Positions 41,414 through 50,054 of a DNA stretch of 53,895 nt are shown here, in pieces. The notes under the pieces are model-generated. The model searched no databases. It saw only the letters and a list, made by a program, of their open reading frames with translations, and was not told where the DNA came from. Location of the stretch: the NCBI GenBank assembly GCA_031411055.1, contig JANOAI010000489.1:1-53895 (forward strand). The letters are read 5' to 3'. The translations under genes were made by a program, and so were the position numbers. Every line of letters begins with the position of its first letter. Position 1 is the stretch's first letter. Source of the DNA: JAIYDQ01 sp031411055. Its GTDB lineage: Bacteria; Planctomycetota; Planctomycetia; Pirellulales; Pirellulaceae.

Positions 41414-43903
41414 CTAGGCCGTCGCATCGTCTCCCTTGGCAGTCGAACCATTGCCATCCGCATGCCGACCATTTGATCCGTTAGAGCTTGCAGATGTATT
41501 GCCAGGAGTCTTAACGACTCGACTAGCGATCGATTCAGCAGAACTACTTGTATAGTAGTCTCCATAACCATAGGTTGCACCATAGCCATAGCCACCGTAA
41601 CCGCCGTAGCCATTCGCAGCACGAGCACCATCGTAACGATAGCCGCCGTAGCCGTATCCGGCACGACCGGTGACGCCATTGATCGCAACGCCTAGTAAAT
41701 TTGCGTTAACCGATTGGAGCATTTGGGATGCGCGGATCGCGATAGGACGAAGATTGCGTCGAAGCCTCAAGGTTAGAATAACACCATCGGCACAGGCCGA
41801 AGCATTTGCAGGGTCGCTCACAGCCAAGATCGGCGGGGTATCCATGACAATGTAGTCAAATTTCTCGCGAAGGCTGTTAACAACATCGACGAAGTCATCG
41901 CTGAGCAGAAGCTCGGCTGGATTGCCTGGTCGACGACCGCATGTCAGGATTTCCATATTGGGAATGCAAGTCGTTTGGATCGCTTCATCCAGTTCCATTT
42001 TTCCGGACAAGACGTTGGTCAACCCGAGGTCATCGCGAACGCCTACGAGTTTGGCGAGACGCGGTCGTCGCATGTCGCAATCCATTAAAAGTGTGCGTCG
42101 TCCGGACTGTGCGATCGAGATCGCGAGATTAGCCGCAACCGTCGATTTTCCGTCACCAGGGACAGGGCTCGTCACCTGTATGACTTTAATATTGCCAGCT
42201 TGATTTCCAAAGTAGATGGCAGTTCGAACGCCGCGATAAGCTTCGCTTGCCGTCGATTTCGATTTATGGAACACGACCAAAGAAAGGTCGAGGTTGTCAT
42301 CTTTACGGTCTTTACGCGTGAGCGCAGTCATCTGCAAGTGACCCAAGATTGGAACGCCTAGGTCGCGAGCAATTTCATCTGGACTTCGGTAGGATCGATC
42401 AGCCAATTCGAGTAGGTAGGCGAGGCCTGAAAACAAACAAGCTCCAAGGAATCCCGCGACGAGAGTGTATTTCCATAGGTAGGGGCCGTTGGGAACGCCG
42501 GTACTAGGAACTTCAAGGCGTTTCATTACTTTGCTGCCATAACCTGTTCCAAAGCTGAGTTTCTCCAAGGCGCTTCGAAGTTCTTCAGCGCTTTCGCGGA
42601 TCGTGTTCATTTCATTGCGAACGACTTCCAACTGAGCAACGGCGTACTGCATTTCCTTGCTCTTGGCCTCATTCTCGCGAGATGTTTCTTGGAGGACTCT
42701 TTGCTCATTGGCAAGAACCTTGGCTTCTTCATGGAGCGAGCCGACGATGATCGCAAGTCGCTGCTCCGGCGTAACCGGCTCAGACTTTGTCTCGCTGATT
42801 CGCTCTAGGGCTCTTTGCCTTTCAATCTCTTCCTGGTTTCGCAATTCAGCCACGTTCGCCTTCAGCATCTCGACTTCTTTGAGTAGCGGTTGCACAAATG
42901 GATGGTTATCACCATAAATGGCTCTGTTTTGCTCCAATTTCGTGATGGTCGGGTTAAGCCGGTCCATTTCCAGTCTCATCGACTGAGTTAGCGCTCCGGA
43001 TTTCATGAATGCATCCTCGGCAATCATATCGTTTAGTGGATTGATTCGTTGCAAAAGCGACGAATCATTAAACTGCCGTCCAATCATTGCGAGGAGCGAA
43101 TCAACGTTGTCACCTTTGGAACGCTCGATACTATCGAGAATCGAAAGAACTTTTGTCGATTTAGTAACCGAAACGCTCAGAGCTTCGTTGGCTCGCAAGA
43201 GCGCTTCGGTATAGGGGTCTTTCATTTCGTTGCCGATACCGATCAACGGATATCGATCTCGAATCCGCAAATATTCTTCTTGTGCTTTTTTGGATCGGGT
43301 GTCGTACTCGTCTCGAAACTTGGCGAGTTTATTCAAAACATCCGTGCTTAGCGCTGATGATTCTTTGCTAATAAACTTCTCGTAACCAAGAACAATCGCC
43401 GAAACAACCTCGGCCGCTAATTCAGCATCATCACAACGGAATTGAACATCAATAATATTGGTAGCCGCTTCTTTGGTACCAGGTCGCACAGTAAGTCGAT
43501 CTTTACTGCGAACAAAACCGATAAGATCGTCGGGGCTCATTTCAGCTAGTTTTGAGTTGCTGCTAAGTCGGCCAATTTCGATTGCATTTCGGATAACAAC
43601 ATGGCTTTGCATGATAACTACGTCGTCTGTTCGCCCAATGACCCCTCCATCCTGCCAATCGAGATTCACCATCGGAATATTGGATCCTCCTGGAGTCACA
43701 ACTTGGATTCGTGCGAGCGCCAAGAATTGCGGAGGTGATTGAACCCAAACGAAAAGACCAACAATCGCCCCTAGAAAAGCACCGAGAATGGGGAGCCATT
43801 TCCATCGCCACAACATAGCGACAAGGTCTGGAGAATTATTCCCCATATTGTTATTCTGGGGCATCATATCGGTGGCTTGATAAGATTGCTGCGGATAGTT
43901 CAT
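41414..43903 (-). CDS. Wzc-type polysaccharide chain-length regulator / tyrosine autokinase
   Basis: 829 residues. It has an N-terminal Wzz domain with a first membrane helix (WKWLPILGAFLGAIVGLFVW), a long periplasmic coiled coil (about 190-460), a second helix (YTLVAGFLGACLFSGLAYLL) and a cytoplasmic BY-kinase: Walker A PVPGDGKSTVAAN near residue 582, Walker A' LLMDCDMRRPRL and Walker B YIVMDTPPIL. The tail after residue about 745 has a Gly/Tyr block (GYGYGGYRYDGARAANGYGG onward) with about 12 tyrosines, the expected autophosphorylation cluster, then a Ser/Asn/Gly-rich end. It controls polymer length and export with a Wza partner (48202) and the Wzy protein (44082). Confidence 0.94.
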   Translation of the reverse strand: MNYPQQSYQATDMMPQNNNMGNNSPDLVAMLWRWKWLPILGAFLGAIVGLFVWVQSPPQFLALARIQVVTPGGSNIPMVNLDWQDGGVIGRTDDVVIMQSHVVIRNAIEIGRLSSNSKLAEMSPDDLIGFVRSKDRLTVRPGTKEAATNIIDVQFRCDDAELAAEVVSAIVLGYEKFISKESSALSTDVLNKLAKFRDEYDTRSKKAQEEYLRIRDRYPLIGIGNEMKDPYTEALLRANEALSVSVTKSTKVLSILDSIERSKGDNVDSLLAMIGRQFNDSSLLQRINPLNDMIAEDAFMKSGALTQSMRLEMDRLNPTITKLEQNRAIYGDNHPFVQPLLKEVEMLKANVAELRNQEEIERQRALERISETKSEPVTPEQRLAIIVGSLHEEAKVLANEQRVLQETSRENEAKSKEMQYAVAQLEVVRNEMNTIRESAEELRSALEKLSFGTGYGSKVMKRLEVPSTGVPNGPYLWKYTLVAGFLGACLFSGLAYLLELADRSYRSPDEIARDLGVPILGHLQMTALTRKDRKDDNLDLSLVVFHKSKSTASEAYRGVRTAIYFGNQAGNIKVIQVTSPVPGDGKSTVAANLAISIAQSGRRTLLMDCDMRRPRLAKLVGVRDDLGLTNVLSGKMELDEAIQTTCIPNMEILTCGRRPGNPAELLLSDDFVDVVNSLREKFDYIVMDTPPILAVSDPANASACADGVILTLRLRRNLRPIAIRASQMLQSVNANLLGVAINGVTGRAGYGYGGYRYDGARAANGYGGYGGYGYGATYGYGDYYTSSSAESIASRVVKTPGNTSASSNGSNGRHADGNGSTAKGDDATA

Positions 43904-43990
43904 AGCGAAATCCAGCGTACAAAAAGAATAGTGAATAAGCGAATCATTCTAACGCAGATAGTTCCAATCCGTCCAACGCTAAAGTTAAAG

Positions 43991-44019
43991 TTTGGCTAGT
44001 CGTTTAAACCTCAGCCAAA
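43991..44019 (-). terminator. Weak hairpin after the Wzy gene
   Basis: TTTGGCT and AGCCAAA form a 7-bp stem around a 15-base loop in the 178-base gap between the Wzy stop and the Wzc start. On the minus strand it is followed by CTTTAACTTT. This is a modest intrinsic terminator or a partial stop, so Wzc may also be read from its own promoter. Confidence 0.35.
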
Positions 44020-44081
44020 TCAATAGTTTTTATCGATAAGATGCATCCCGTTGGATTATCCAGAACCTTGAACGGGGACCT

Positions 44082-47021
44082 CTAGTTTGCCGGAATATTC
44101 GTTCTAACCCGCTCTTTTAGCCCTTTCACTAAAGCTTCGGAATGTGCGTCATCGGGGGCAAGCGATAGGCAGTATTCGGCTTGCTGAAGCGCCATCGTGA
44201 GCTGGCCGGCCAATGCCAGACGGTCGACCCATTGAAGCCGGATCATACGATTGAGGGGATTTCGACGAACGGCTTCTTCGAGGTATTCCAATTCCAGTTC
44301 TTTGTCCCCCTTTTTGGAGGCCACCGCGGCCAACCAAATCGCTCGATGTACATGGTCGACACTTAGTTCTTCCGCCGATTTTTCGATTTTCTCCCAAAGC
44401 CGAGCATTCGTCACTGGAAAACGTTGTGGGTCGAAGGGGCTCATCAATAGCTGATTAAGAACCGCCGGGTCGGATGGGAATATGTCAACTGGGATAGACT
44501 CGTCAGGAGTATCCACCGCAAGTAAGGTTGCAACCGCCGGGACTCGGTACAAACTGAGCTTGAAAGAGTCCATCCAGAGCGATTCGGAACGAGCTGGATC
44601 TTTGGCCGTTCTTCGGGCGATCAGCCCAAGTTGAAACAAACGATTCGACTTATTTTGACTTAAGATTCGGTTGCGATCCAGCCAGCCATTCCATTTCCTC
44701 AAGTCAATCGAATAATCGAGCACCAATCGGTCCCACATCAATCGATGATCAAGAGGACTCAATCGTTGAGCTTCGCGAATTAGGCCTAGCGATTTTTCCC
44801 AACGAATTAGCTGCTCGTTGCTTCCGAGGAAAGCACGCCGCTGATCGATATCAAGATCAAGCTTTTTAGGGGTCGGGAGCTTCTCCAATTCGCTTTGCTT
44901 GTCGTTCATCGCGAGACGCACGGCGAACGCCGCAGAATTGTCTGAAGCAAGTTGCCGATTTAGCCCTGATTCATCTTCAAGCAGTTTCATGCGCACAAGC
45001 TGAAACTCGTAGATGAGACTTTCTGCAATCATACGCATTGCATCGGGTGTTTCACGAATCGTATTGCCTGTCTTGCCCCAGAGTCCGGCCAAAAACGAAC
45101 TCGGATTGGGATCGCGTTTATGGGGTAACTCACGGTTCTGCTTCTTAAGCCACAGTTCCATTTTGTCGGCCCGCGCCAAGTAATCCATGGGACGCATTAC
45201 CAGGATCAGGAAACCGATTGCAACCAGTGCACACACAAGCCCTCGGACTTGAAACAACCTTGTATTGGCCACCTCTGGGACGACAGGGACTTGAATTTCC
45301 TGAAGCAACTTAATACGCGATGATCGACCCGACGTAGAGTGTGAGCTACTGGCTGATTTCAATTCGTCGAATCGATTCGTCGCGATTTTCGCATCGGCCT
45401 TCAAGCGTTCTCTGGCAGCACCAATAACGATCCCAAGCAATAAAGACGCTGGCAAAAACAAAGCTGGAAGGATCAGCGCGAAGTCGACGAAGGAGTGAAG
45501 GACTTGGCTCACAATCAACGCCATAGCCATCACATTAACAGGCCCAAACGTGAGTCGCATTTCTGCCGTGGGATTTTTGCCGTTCGGTAGCTTAGCGCCG
45601 ATCCGCCGAACCGCTCTGATCGAAAAATAGAGGATCGAAGCAATCAAAAGTCCGCCAACCCACCCCAAATCGACTAAGGCTTGTAGATAGAGGCTTTCGG
45701 CGTGATAGAACCAATCTGAGCCCGACAAAATCTGAAATGGCAAATGCGAAAAATGGAACGTGCCAAGCCCGCCTCCGGTCGACCAGAAATACGTAAAAGT
45801 GCTCAATGCCACCGGCCAGATGTAGAGCCTTCCTTCTTTGGCGGGTAACAACTCAAGTTCCGCCAAGGAAAGCGACGACATCCGTTCCACAACGCGATCA
45901 TCCAATTGAAATCCGACAATGACCCCCAAACCGATGATCACAACGACGCCCGAGAAAACCAAGCGACCGGCAGGATGCGAACCGAATCGACCGACAAGCA
46001 GGACAACGAGGCATGCAACGAATCCGCTGATGGCTGCTCCTCGAGATCCAGTACAAAGCACACAGGCTAAAATAAATGCGGTGGAGATCATCGATGCGAT
46101 TTGCGGCGTTGTCAGTTGCGAGAATCCATCCTCAATTCCCCGCATAAAACGCAAGGCTGGACTTTCGCCTACGTACGCGTAGCGATGCTCTTTTTGACGT
46201 GGGTTTCCAAAGGCCCAATTAGCCGTCCCAAGCGATGCCGCCAGACAAATGTTGAGGAATCCTCCCGCGCTGTTTTTGGATACGAACGTCGCAAACGAAT
46301 GGCTGGCACCACCACCGAAAATATTAAGCTGATTCCAAGACAATACGAAAGCAAGTCCTAAGACCCCCATCGCTACGCCCAATAATGTCATCACGATCAA
46401 AGACACAAGCTGCCATCGAGTATCAGCAAAACCAACAGCACCCAACCAGATCATCAACGAGACCATCACCAGTCCAGCGATGCCTGCTTGCGTATGAAGT
46501 GGTTCAACACTCAATGCGAGTCGACTGCTAGGCTTCGGTTCATCGAATTCATTTACCGCGTCGGGCAATTGGACAAGCTCGGTTGCGGCAAACCGCTTGT
46601 CTAAATCTGGATTTGGGTACCCTAAGAACCATCTTTGAATTTGGATCGTGTTGGGAGCCCAACCGCCACCCTCAACGGGAAAGAGGGGGACAGACTGTAT
46701 CCAAGCATAGGCTGCCACGACGAGAAAACAGATGCTCAGACCGGGAACAGGCCCCATTTTAATGGAACGCACGTTCCAAAGAGGTTCTATCAATGAGATG
46801 CCAAGCAGCCCAGCAAGCAATATCGAGCCAAATATTAACAAATATTGCTCTGACCAATTGGCAGCCCCCTCTCTCCAAGGGCAAGCAACGATCATGAGCA
46901 GCCCCACAATGCGAGCCAGAAAAAGTGGCGACCACATGGGTACGCTCGACGCGCGACGACGCGAGGAGTGTTTTGACCGACGACCGCTAGTGTGTTGTAG
47001 ATCCACGGGATTCGCTACCAA
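44082..47021 (-). CDS. O-antigen ligase / Wzy polymerase-type protein with long soluble C-terminal region
   Basis: 979 residues, about twice the length of a normal Wzy or WaaL. The N-terminal 600 residues carry about twelve hydrophobic segments. ICLAASLGTANWAFG, TGSRGAAISGFVACLVVLL and the loop STGGGLGTFHFSHLPFQ with YHAESLYLQALVDLGWVGG match the O-antigen ligase/polymerase family (Wzy_C region with the catalytic His context). After a helix near residue 590 a soluble part of about 350 residues follows, with helical repeats resembling TPR (RNPLNRMIRLQWVDRLALAG, QQAEYCLSLAPDDAHSEALV). It should polymerise or ligate the repeat units. It is first in the minus-strand operon and divergent from the lipoprotein. 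Confidence 0.88.
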   Translation of the reverse strand: MVANPVDLQHTSGRRSKHSSRRRASSVPMWSPLFLARIVGLLMIVACPWREGAANWSEQYLLIFGSILLAGLLGISLIEPLWNVRSIKMGPVPGLSICFLVVAAYAWIQSVPLFPVEGGGWAPNTIQIQRWFLGYPNPDLDKRFAATELVQLPDAVNEFDEPKPSSRLALSVEPLHTQAGIAGLVMVSLMIWLGAVGFADTRWQLVSLIVMTLLGVAMGVLGLAFVLSWNQLNIFGGGASHSFATFVSKNSAGGFLNICLAASLGTANWAFGNPRQKEHRYAYVGESPALRFMRGIEDGFSQLTTPQIASMISTAFILACVLCTGSRGAAISGFVACLVVLLVGRFGSHPAGRLVFSGVVVIIGLGVIVGFQLDDRVVERMSSLSLAELELLPAKEGRLYIWPVALSTFTYFWSTGGGLGTFHFSHLPFQILSGSDWFYHAESLYLQALVDLGWVGGLLIASILYFSIRAVRRIGAKLPNGKNPTAEMRLTFGPVNVMAMALIVSQVLHSFVDFALILPALFLPASLLLGIVIGAARERLKADAKIATNRFDELKSASSSHSTSGRSSRIKLLQEIQVPVVPEVANTRLFQVRGLVCALVAIGFLILVMRPMDYLARADKMELWLKKQNRELPHKRDPNPSSFLAGLWGKTGNTIRETPDAMRMIAESLIYEFQLVRMKLLEDESGLNRQLASDNSAAFAVRLAMNDKQSELEKLPTPKKLDLDIDQRRAFLGSNEQLIRWEKSLGLIREAQRLSPLDHRLMWDRLVLDYSIDLRKWNGWLDRNRILSQNKSNRLFQLGLIARRTAKDPARSESLWMDSFKLSLYRVPAVATLLAVDTPDESIPVDIFPSDPAVLNQLLMSPFDPQRFPVTNARLWEKIEKSAEELSVDHVHRAIWLAAVASKKGDKELELEYLEEAVRRNPLNRMIRLQWVDRLALAGQLTMALQQAEYCLSLAPDDAHSEALVKGLKERVRTNIPAN

Positions 47022-47408
47022 ATAAATATCTGAAAAGCCTGCAAACGCCTAGAAACCGTCACGATCAAGGGAACAAAGTCACTTTTGGGCAGTTTCTACC
47101 GCATACGCTTCGATTGTGTCTCATTCCTACCAAACGCTTGCATTAATCCTATCCCAATTCGAAGGATTGATGCAGTCCTTCCCAGAGGCGAATTCAGAAG
47201 CAATTGTAGGAATCTCTCGAACGTCTTTTGCAATCGATACGACCCTTTAAAAGCTTATTGTAGGCAGAACCAGAATAATCGTTAAATACAGCGTGACCGA
47301 AATGGCGATACACAGGGACAGGATGATTGATCGCATCATCATCTTATATGGTCGGTCTAGGCGACAAAGCCTGGCTCCGATGGCTATAGCCTCGTCCTAA
47401 CATTGGGT
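47022..47408. promoter_or_regulatory. Divergent intergenic region of the polysaccharide locus
   Basis: 387 bases between the Wzy gene and the lipoprotein/Wza unit. It should contain the promoters of both arms. I see no protein gene or strong palindrome. The stretch 47255-47290 is A/T-richer. No box can be assigned with confidence. Confidence 0.4.
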
Positions 47409-48095
47409 ATGCCGATGAGTAATCGAAACCAAGACAAATCGTCTCAGTCAAAAGTAGGGAGAAGGCTCATCGCTTCGTCCCGAAGAATGAAAAGAGCCCT
47501 ATTTTTGGGGGTTTGTTTAACTGCACTTTCAGGCTGCACTGCAGTCCAAAGTGGGAAAAACTCCTGGCAATACAATGGTGCTTGGAATGAAATGATGACG
47601 GGCTATCGCAACACAGCTTGGGCTAACAAGTCGTGGCATGCTCGTAAGCACCAGTTCTGTCGCGAAAAACATATGCATGAGTTTGCAGAAGGCTTCCGAG
47701 CTGGATACCAGGCTATCGCCGATGGATCCGACGGTTGTACCCCAGCCTTTGCGCCTCGTCAGTACTGGGGATGGAAATATCAATCTGGCGAAGGCCAAGA
47801 AAAAGTCTCAGCTTGGTACTCAGGCTTTCCGCACGGAGCTCGCGCGGCAGAAGAAGACGGAATTGGCAACTGGACTCAAATCCAAACATCGGTCGGGCTT
47901 CAAAAAAACCTGTCCGAACAGGGAATGCTTGGACCAGGCCAAGCTCCGGGAATGTACCCGATGCCACAGGCGGAACCTCTCGCGGCGGCATACGCCAGAG
48001 AACTGAAAGCCCGCGGTGGAAACTCCCTCGTTGCTGAGACCAATGAACCGATTGGTTCGGCCGTGAAACCGAACAGTACTTTAATTCAACGCTAA
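47409..48095 (+). CDS. Lipoprotein of the polysaccharide locus
   Basis: 228 residues from the ATG at 47409. An internal ATG at 47487 gives a textbook lipoprotein signal (MKRALFLGVCLTALSGC, lipid Cys 17) and 202 residues, and may be the true start. The mature part has YNGAWNEMMTGYRNTAWANKSW, a conserved-looking domain with EFAEGFRAGYQAIADGSDGCTP and PRQYWGWKYQSGEGQEKVSAWY, where short segments of alternating aromatic and Gly residues repeat. I do not recognise a family beyond planctomycete lipoproteins of this form. It lies 106 bases before the Wza-type gene and is probably in the same transcript. A role in assembly or outer-membrane placement of the export pore is inference. Confidence 0.75.
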   Translation: MPMSNRNQDKSSQSKVGRRLIASSRRMKRALFLGVCLTALSGCTAVQSGKNSWQYNGAWNEMMTGYRNTAWANKSWHARKHQFCREKHMHEFAEGFRAGYQAIADGSDGCTPAFAPRQYWGWKYQSGEGQEKVSAWYSGFPHGARAAEEDGIGNWTQIQTSVGLQKNLSEQGMLGPGQAPGMYPMPQAEPLAAAYARELKARGGNSLVAETNEPIGSAVKPNSTLIQR

Positions 48096-48201
48096 CCGAT
48101 TTATCGGTCCCAGTCGAATGGCTCGCCCGTTCAATATCGTTTCTCAAAATTTCATTTTCGAAGATCGCTTGTTTTGACCCCACTCGGGTGTGAGGGAATG
48201 T

Positions 48202-49614
48202 ATGAAAAACCAAAGATGGTACTCGATTCGCACCGAATTATTGATGATTCGGCCAAGTACGAGACAATCATTTGATTCGCATGTTGGTAAGTCGTGGTTG
48301 GCGTTTTTGTTAATCATGCTTCCGTCCCTACTAACGGGTTGCACGAGTCTGTTGTCGCCGATCAGCGGGATCCCCGCTCGGCGATTGCCGCCAGAGTTCT
48401 TTCCGGACCCAAAGTCGAATTTGATTCCGATTGATGTGTCGCGACTCGGTCAAGAGCCACCGCGGACATACTTACTCGACAAGGGTGACATTCTCGGAAT
48501 TTATATTGAAGGAATTCTCCCCTTCAACGCGCCAGATCAACCTCCAACTCCGCCACCAGTGCATTTCCCTGAGCGGGACAGTACGCTGCCTCCTTCGATG
48601 GGATACCCAATCACTGTCCAGGATGACGGAACGATTGCACTGCCATTGATTCGACCAATCAACGTAAAAGGGATGAGTGTCGAACAAGCTCGAGAAGTAA
48701 TACGACGAGCCTACCTCGACGGCCAAATCTTGAAGGATGATGGAACGCGGATCGTTTCTCCGATCGTAACCATCATTCAAGAACGAACCGTCAACATCGT
48801 TGTTATTCGTCAAGATTTAGGAGCCTACCAGGGTCCAGGATCTCAAGGATCACTGTCTCAACGCTACCTTCGCGGTGGTGACCAGAGTGCCTCCGGCAAC
48901 CTAATCAAGCTTCGCGCTTATCAAAACGACGTCTTGCACGCCATGATGGCGACCGGCGGCCTCCCTGGCTTGAACGCGAAGAACGAAGTCAAGATTCTCC
49001 GCGCTGACTCAAAGAACCAAAAGGCACGCGATGAATACATCAAGAATTTTTACGCCCAGTATTATTGCAACCCTGACCCTTGTGGATGCCCACCTCCACT
49101 TCCAGACGATCCAGCTATCCTGAAGATACCGCTCCGAATGGAACGCGGGCTTGTACCAAACTTCCGACCTGAAGACATCATCTTGGAGGAAGGCGACGTC
49201 GTCTACATCGAATCGCGTGACGCCGAAGTCTTCTACACCGGTGGCTTGCTCCCCGGCGGTGAATTCCCGATTCCTCGCGACTATGACCTCGACGTTCTCG
49301 GTGCGATGGCTCTGGCCGGCACGGGTGTGCAAGGTCAGCGTCCAGGTGGTCAGCAAGGCTTCGGCGGACTTGGCGGAAGCATCGGTGGTGTGCCACCGGG
49401 ACGTGTCTTCATCCTTCGAAAGCTTCCTTGTGACGGTCAAGTTACCATTCAAGTCGACATAGCTAAGGCGATCAACGACCCACGTGAACGACCACTCATT
49501 CAACCTGGCGATACAATTATCCTGGCCTACCGTCCGGAAGAAGAAGTGTTGAACTTTAGCATCGCTGCCTTCTTCACCTACGGAATCCAACAGATCCTCC
49601 AGCGAGTCCGATAA
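48202..49614 (+). CDS. Polysaccharide export outer-membrane protein (Wza family)
   Basis: 470 residues from the ATG at 48202; GTG at 48190 and ATG at 48244 are alternatives. The signal ends in LLIMLPSLLTGC, so it is a lipoprotein. The export domain begins RTYLLDKGDILGIYIEGI and includes the SLBB-type segments INVKGMSVEQAREVIRRAYL and VFYTGGLLPGGEFPIP. A Cys/Pro-rich insertion (CNPDPCGCPPPLP) and a Gly/Gln-rich loop (GQRPGGQQGFGGLGG) are extra. The C-terminus (LNFSIAAFFTYGIQQILQRV) is the amphipathic helix that forms the pore in Wza. It pairs with the Wzc gene on the other arm. A strong terminator follows. Confidence 0.92.
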   Translation: MKNQRWYSIRTELLMIRPSTRQSFDSHVGKSWLAFLLIMLPSLLTGCTSLLSPISGIPARRLPPEFFPDPKSNLIPIDVSRLGQEPPRTYLLDKGDILGIYIEGILPFNAPDQPPTPPPVHFPERDSTLPPSMGYPITVQDDGTIALPLIRPINVKGMSVEQAREVIRRAYLDGQILKDDGTRIVSPIVTIIQERTVNIVVIRQDLGAYQGPGSQGSLSQRYLRGGDQSASGNLIKLRAYQNDVLHAMMATGGLPGLNAKNEVKILRADSKNQKARDEYIKNFYAQYYCNPDPCGCPPPLPDDPAILKIPLRMERGLVPNFRPEDIILEEGDVVYIESRDAEVFYTGGLLPGGEFPIPRDYDLDVLGAMALAGTGVQGQRPGGQQGFGGLGGSIGGVPPGRVFILRKLPCDGQVTIQVDIAKAINDPRERPLIQPGDTIILAYRPEEEVLNFSIAAFFTYGIQQILQRVR

Positions 49615-50054
49615 GCAAAGACATTCCAGAAGATCGATCGAGCTTCAAACTCGAACGTTTCCAAACCGATTGGTAGCTGACAAGCGACCAATCGGTTTTT
49701 TCGTTAAATTCCGACCATTCCACGGGGGCAGATCCCAGTTCGGAACCAAATTTTTGGATTCGTCCAATTGGCGGCAGGACAAAAGGGAACTTTTTCTTGA
49801 CGATGGCGTCGTAAGCTCCTAGCTTTACAAGTGTAAGGACTATTCGGGCTAACCATTCTGTGAAAGAAATACCGCCTGCCAATTCGCAGAATCGCTGCGA
49901 AAGGCCCTTTTCCAAGAGGTGCCTACAGCTCGGTAACTAAAATGGAGCCAGTAAAGTCGACCTACCCAGACTGGATACGCTGGCGTAGCTAATCGCTAAT
50001 CACGACTTTCGTTAGAAGTCACCCGAACAGTTTGCTCCAACGAGGTTTCACCTG
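49615..50054. other. Intergenic region upstream of the giant secreted protein
   Basis: 440 bases. The Wza terminator occupies 49663-49701. The rest (49702-50054) holds no gene I trust. A minus-strand frame at 49574-49915 reads through the terminator and the Wza end and is rejected. This region should carry the promoter of the giant gene. Confidence 0.5.
49663..49701 (+). terminator. Strong intrinsic terminator of the Wza gene
   Basis: AAACCGATTGGT (49663-49674) and ACCAATCGGTTT (49687-49698) form a perfect 12-bp stem around a 12-base loop, followed by more T residues. It lies 48 bases after the Wza stop, so the giant gene needs its own promoter. Confidence 0.85.

Noticed and set aside
39895..49614. 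Exosortase / PEP-CTERM-type locus
   Set aside because: An ExeA-like NTPase beside Wzc suggested it, but there is no EpsH/exosortase gene and no PEP-CTERM tail in view.
49574..49915. Minus-strand 113-codon frame after the Wza gene
   Set aside because: It reads through the Wza terminator and the Wza C-terminus; stem symmetry explains part of its open length.
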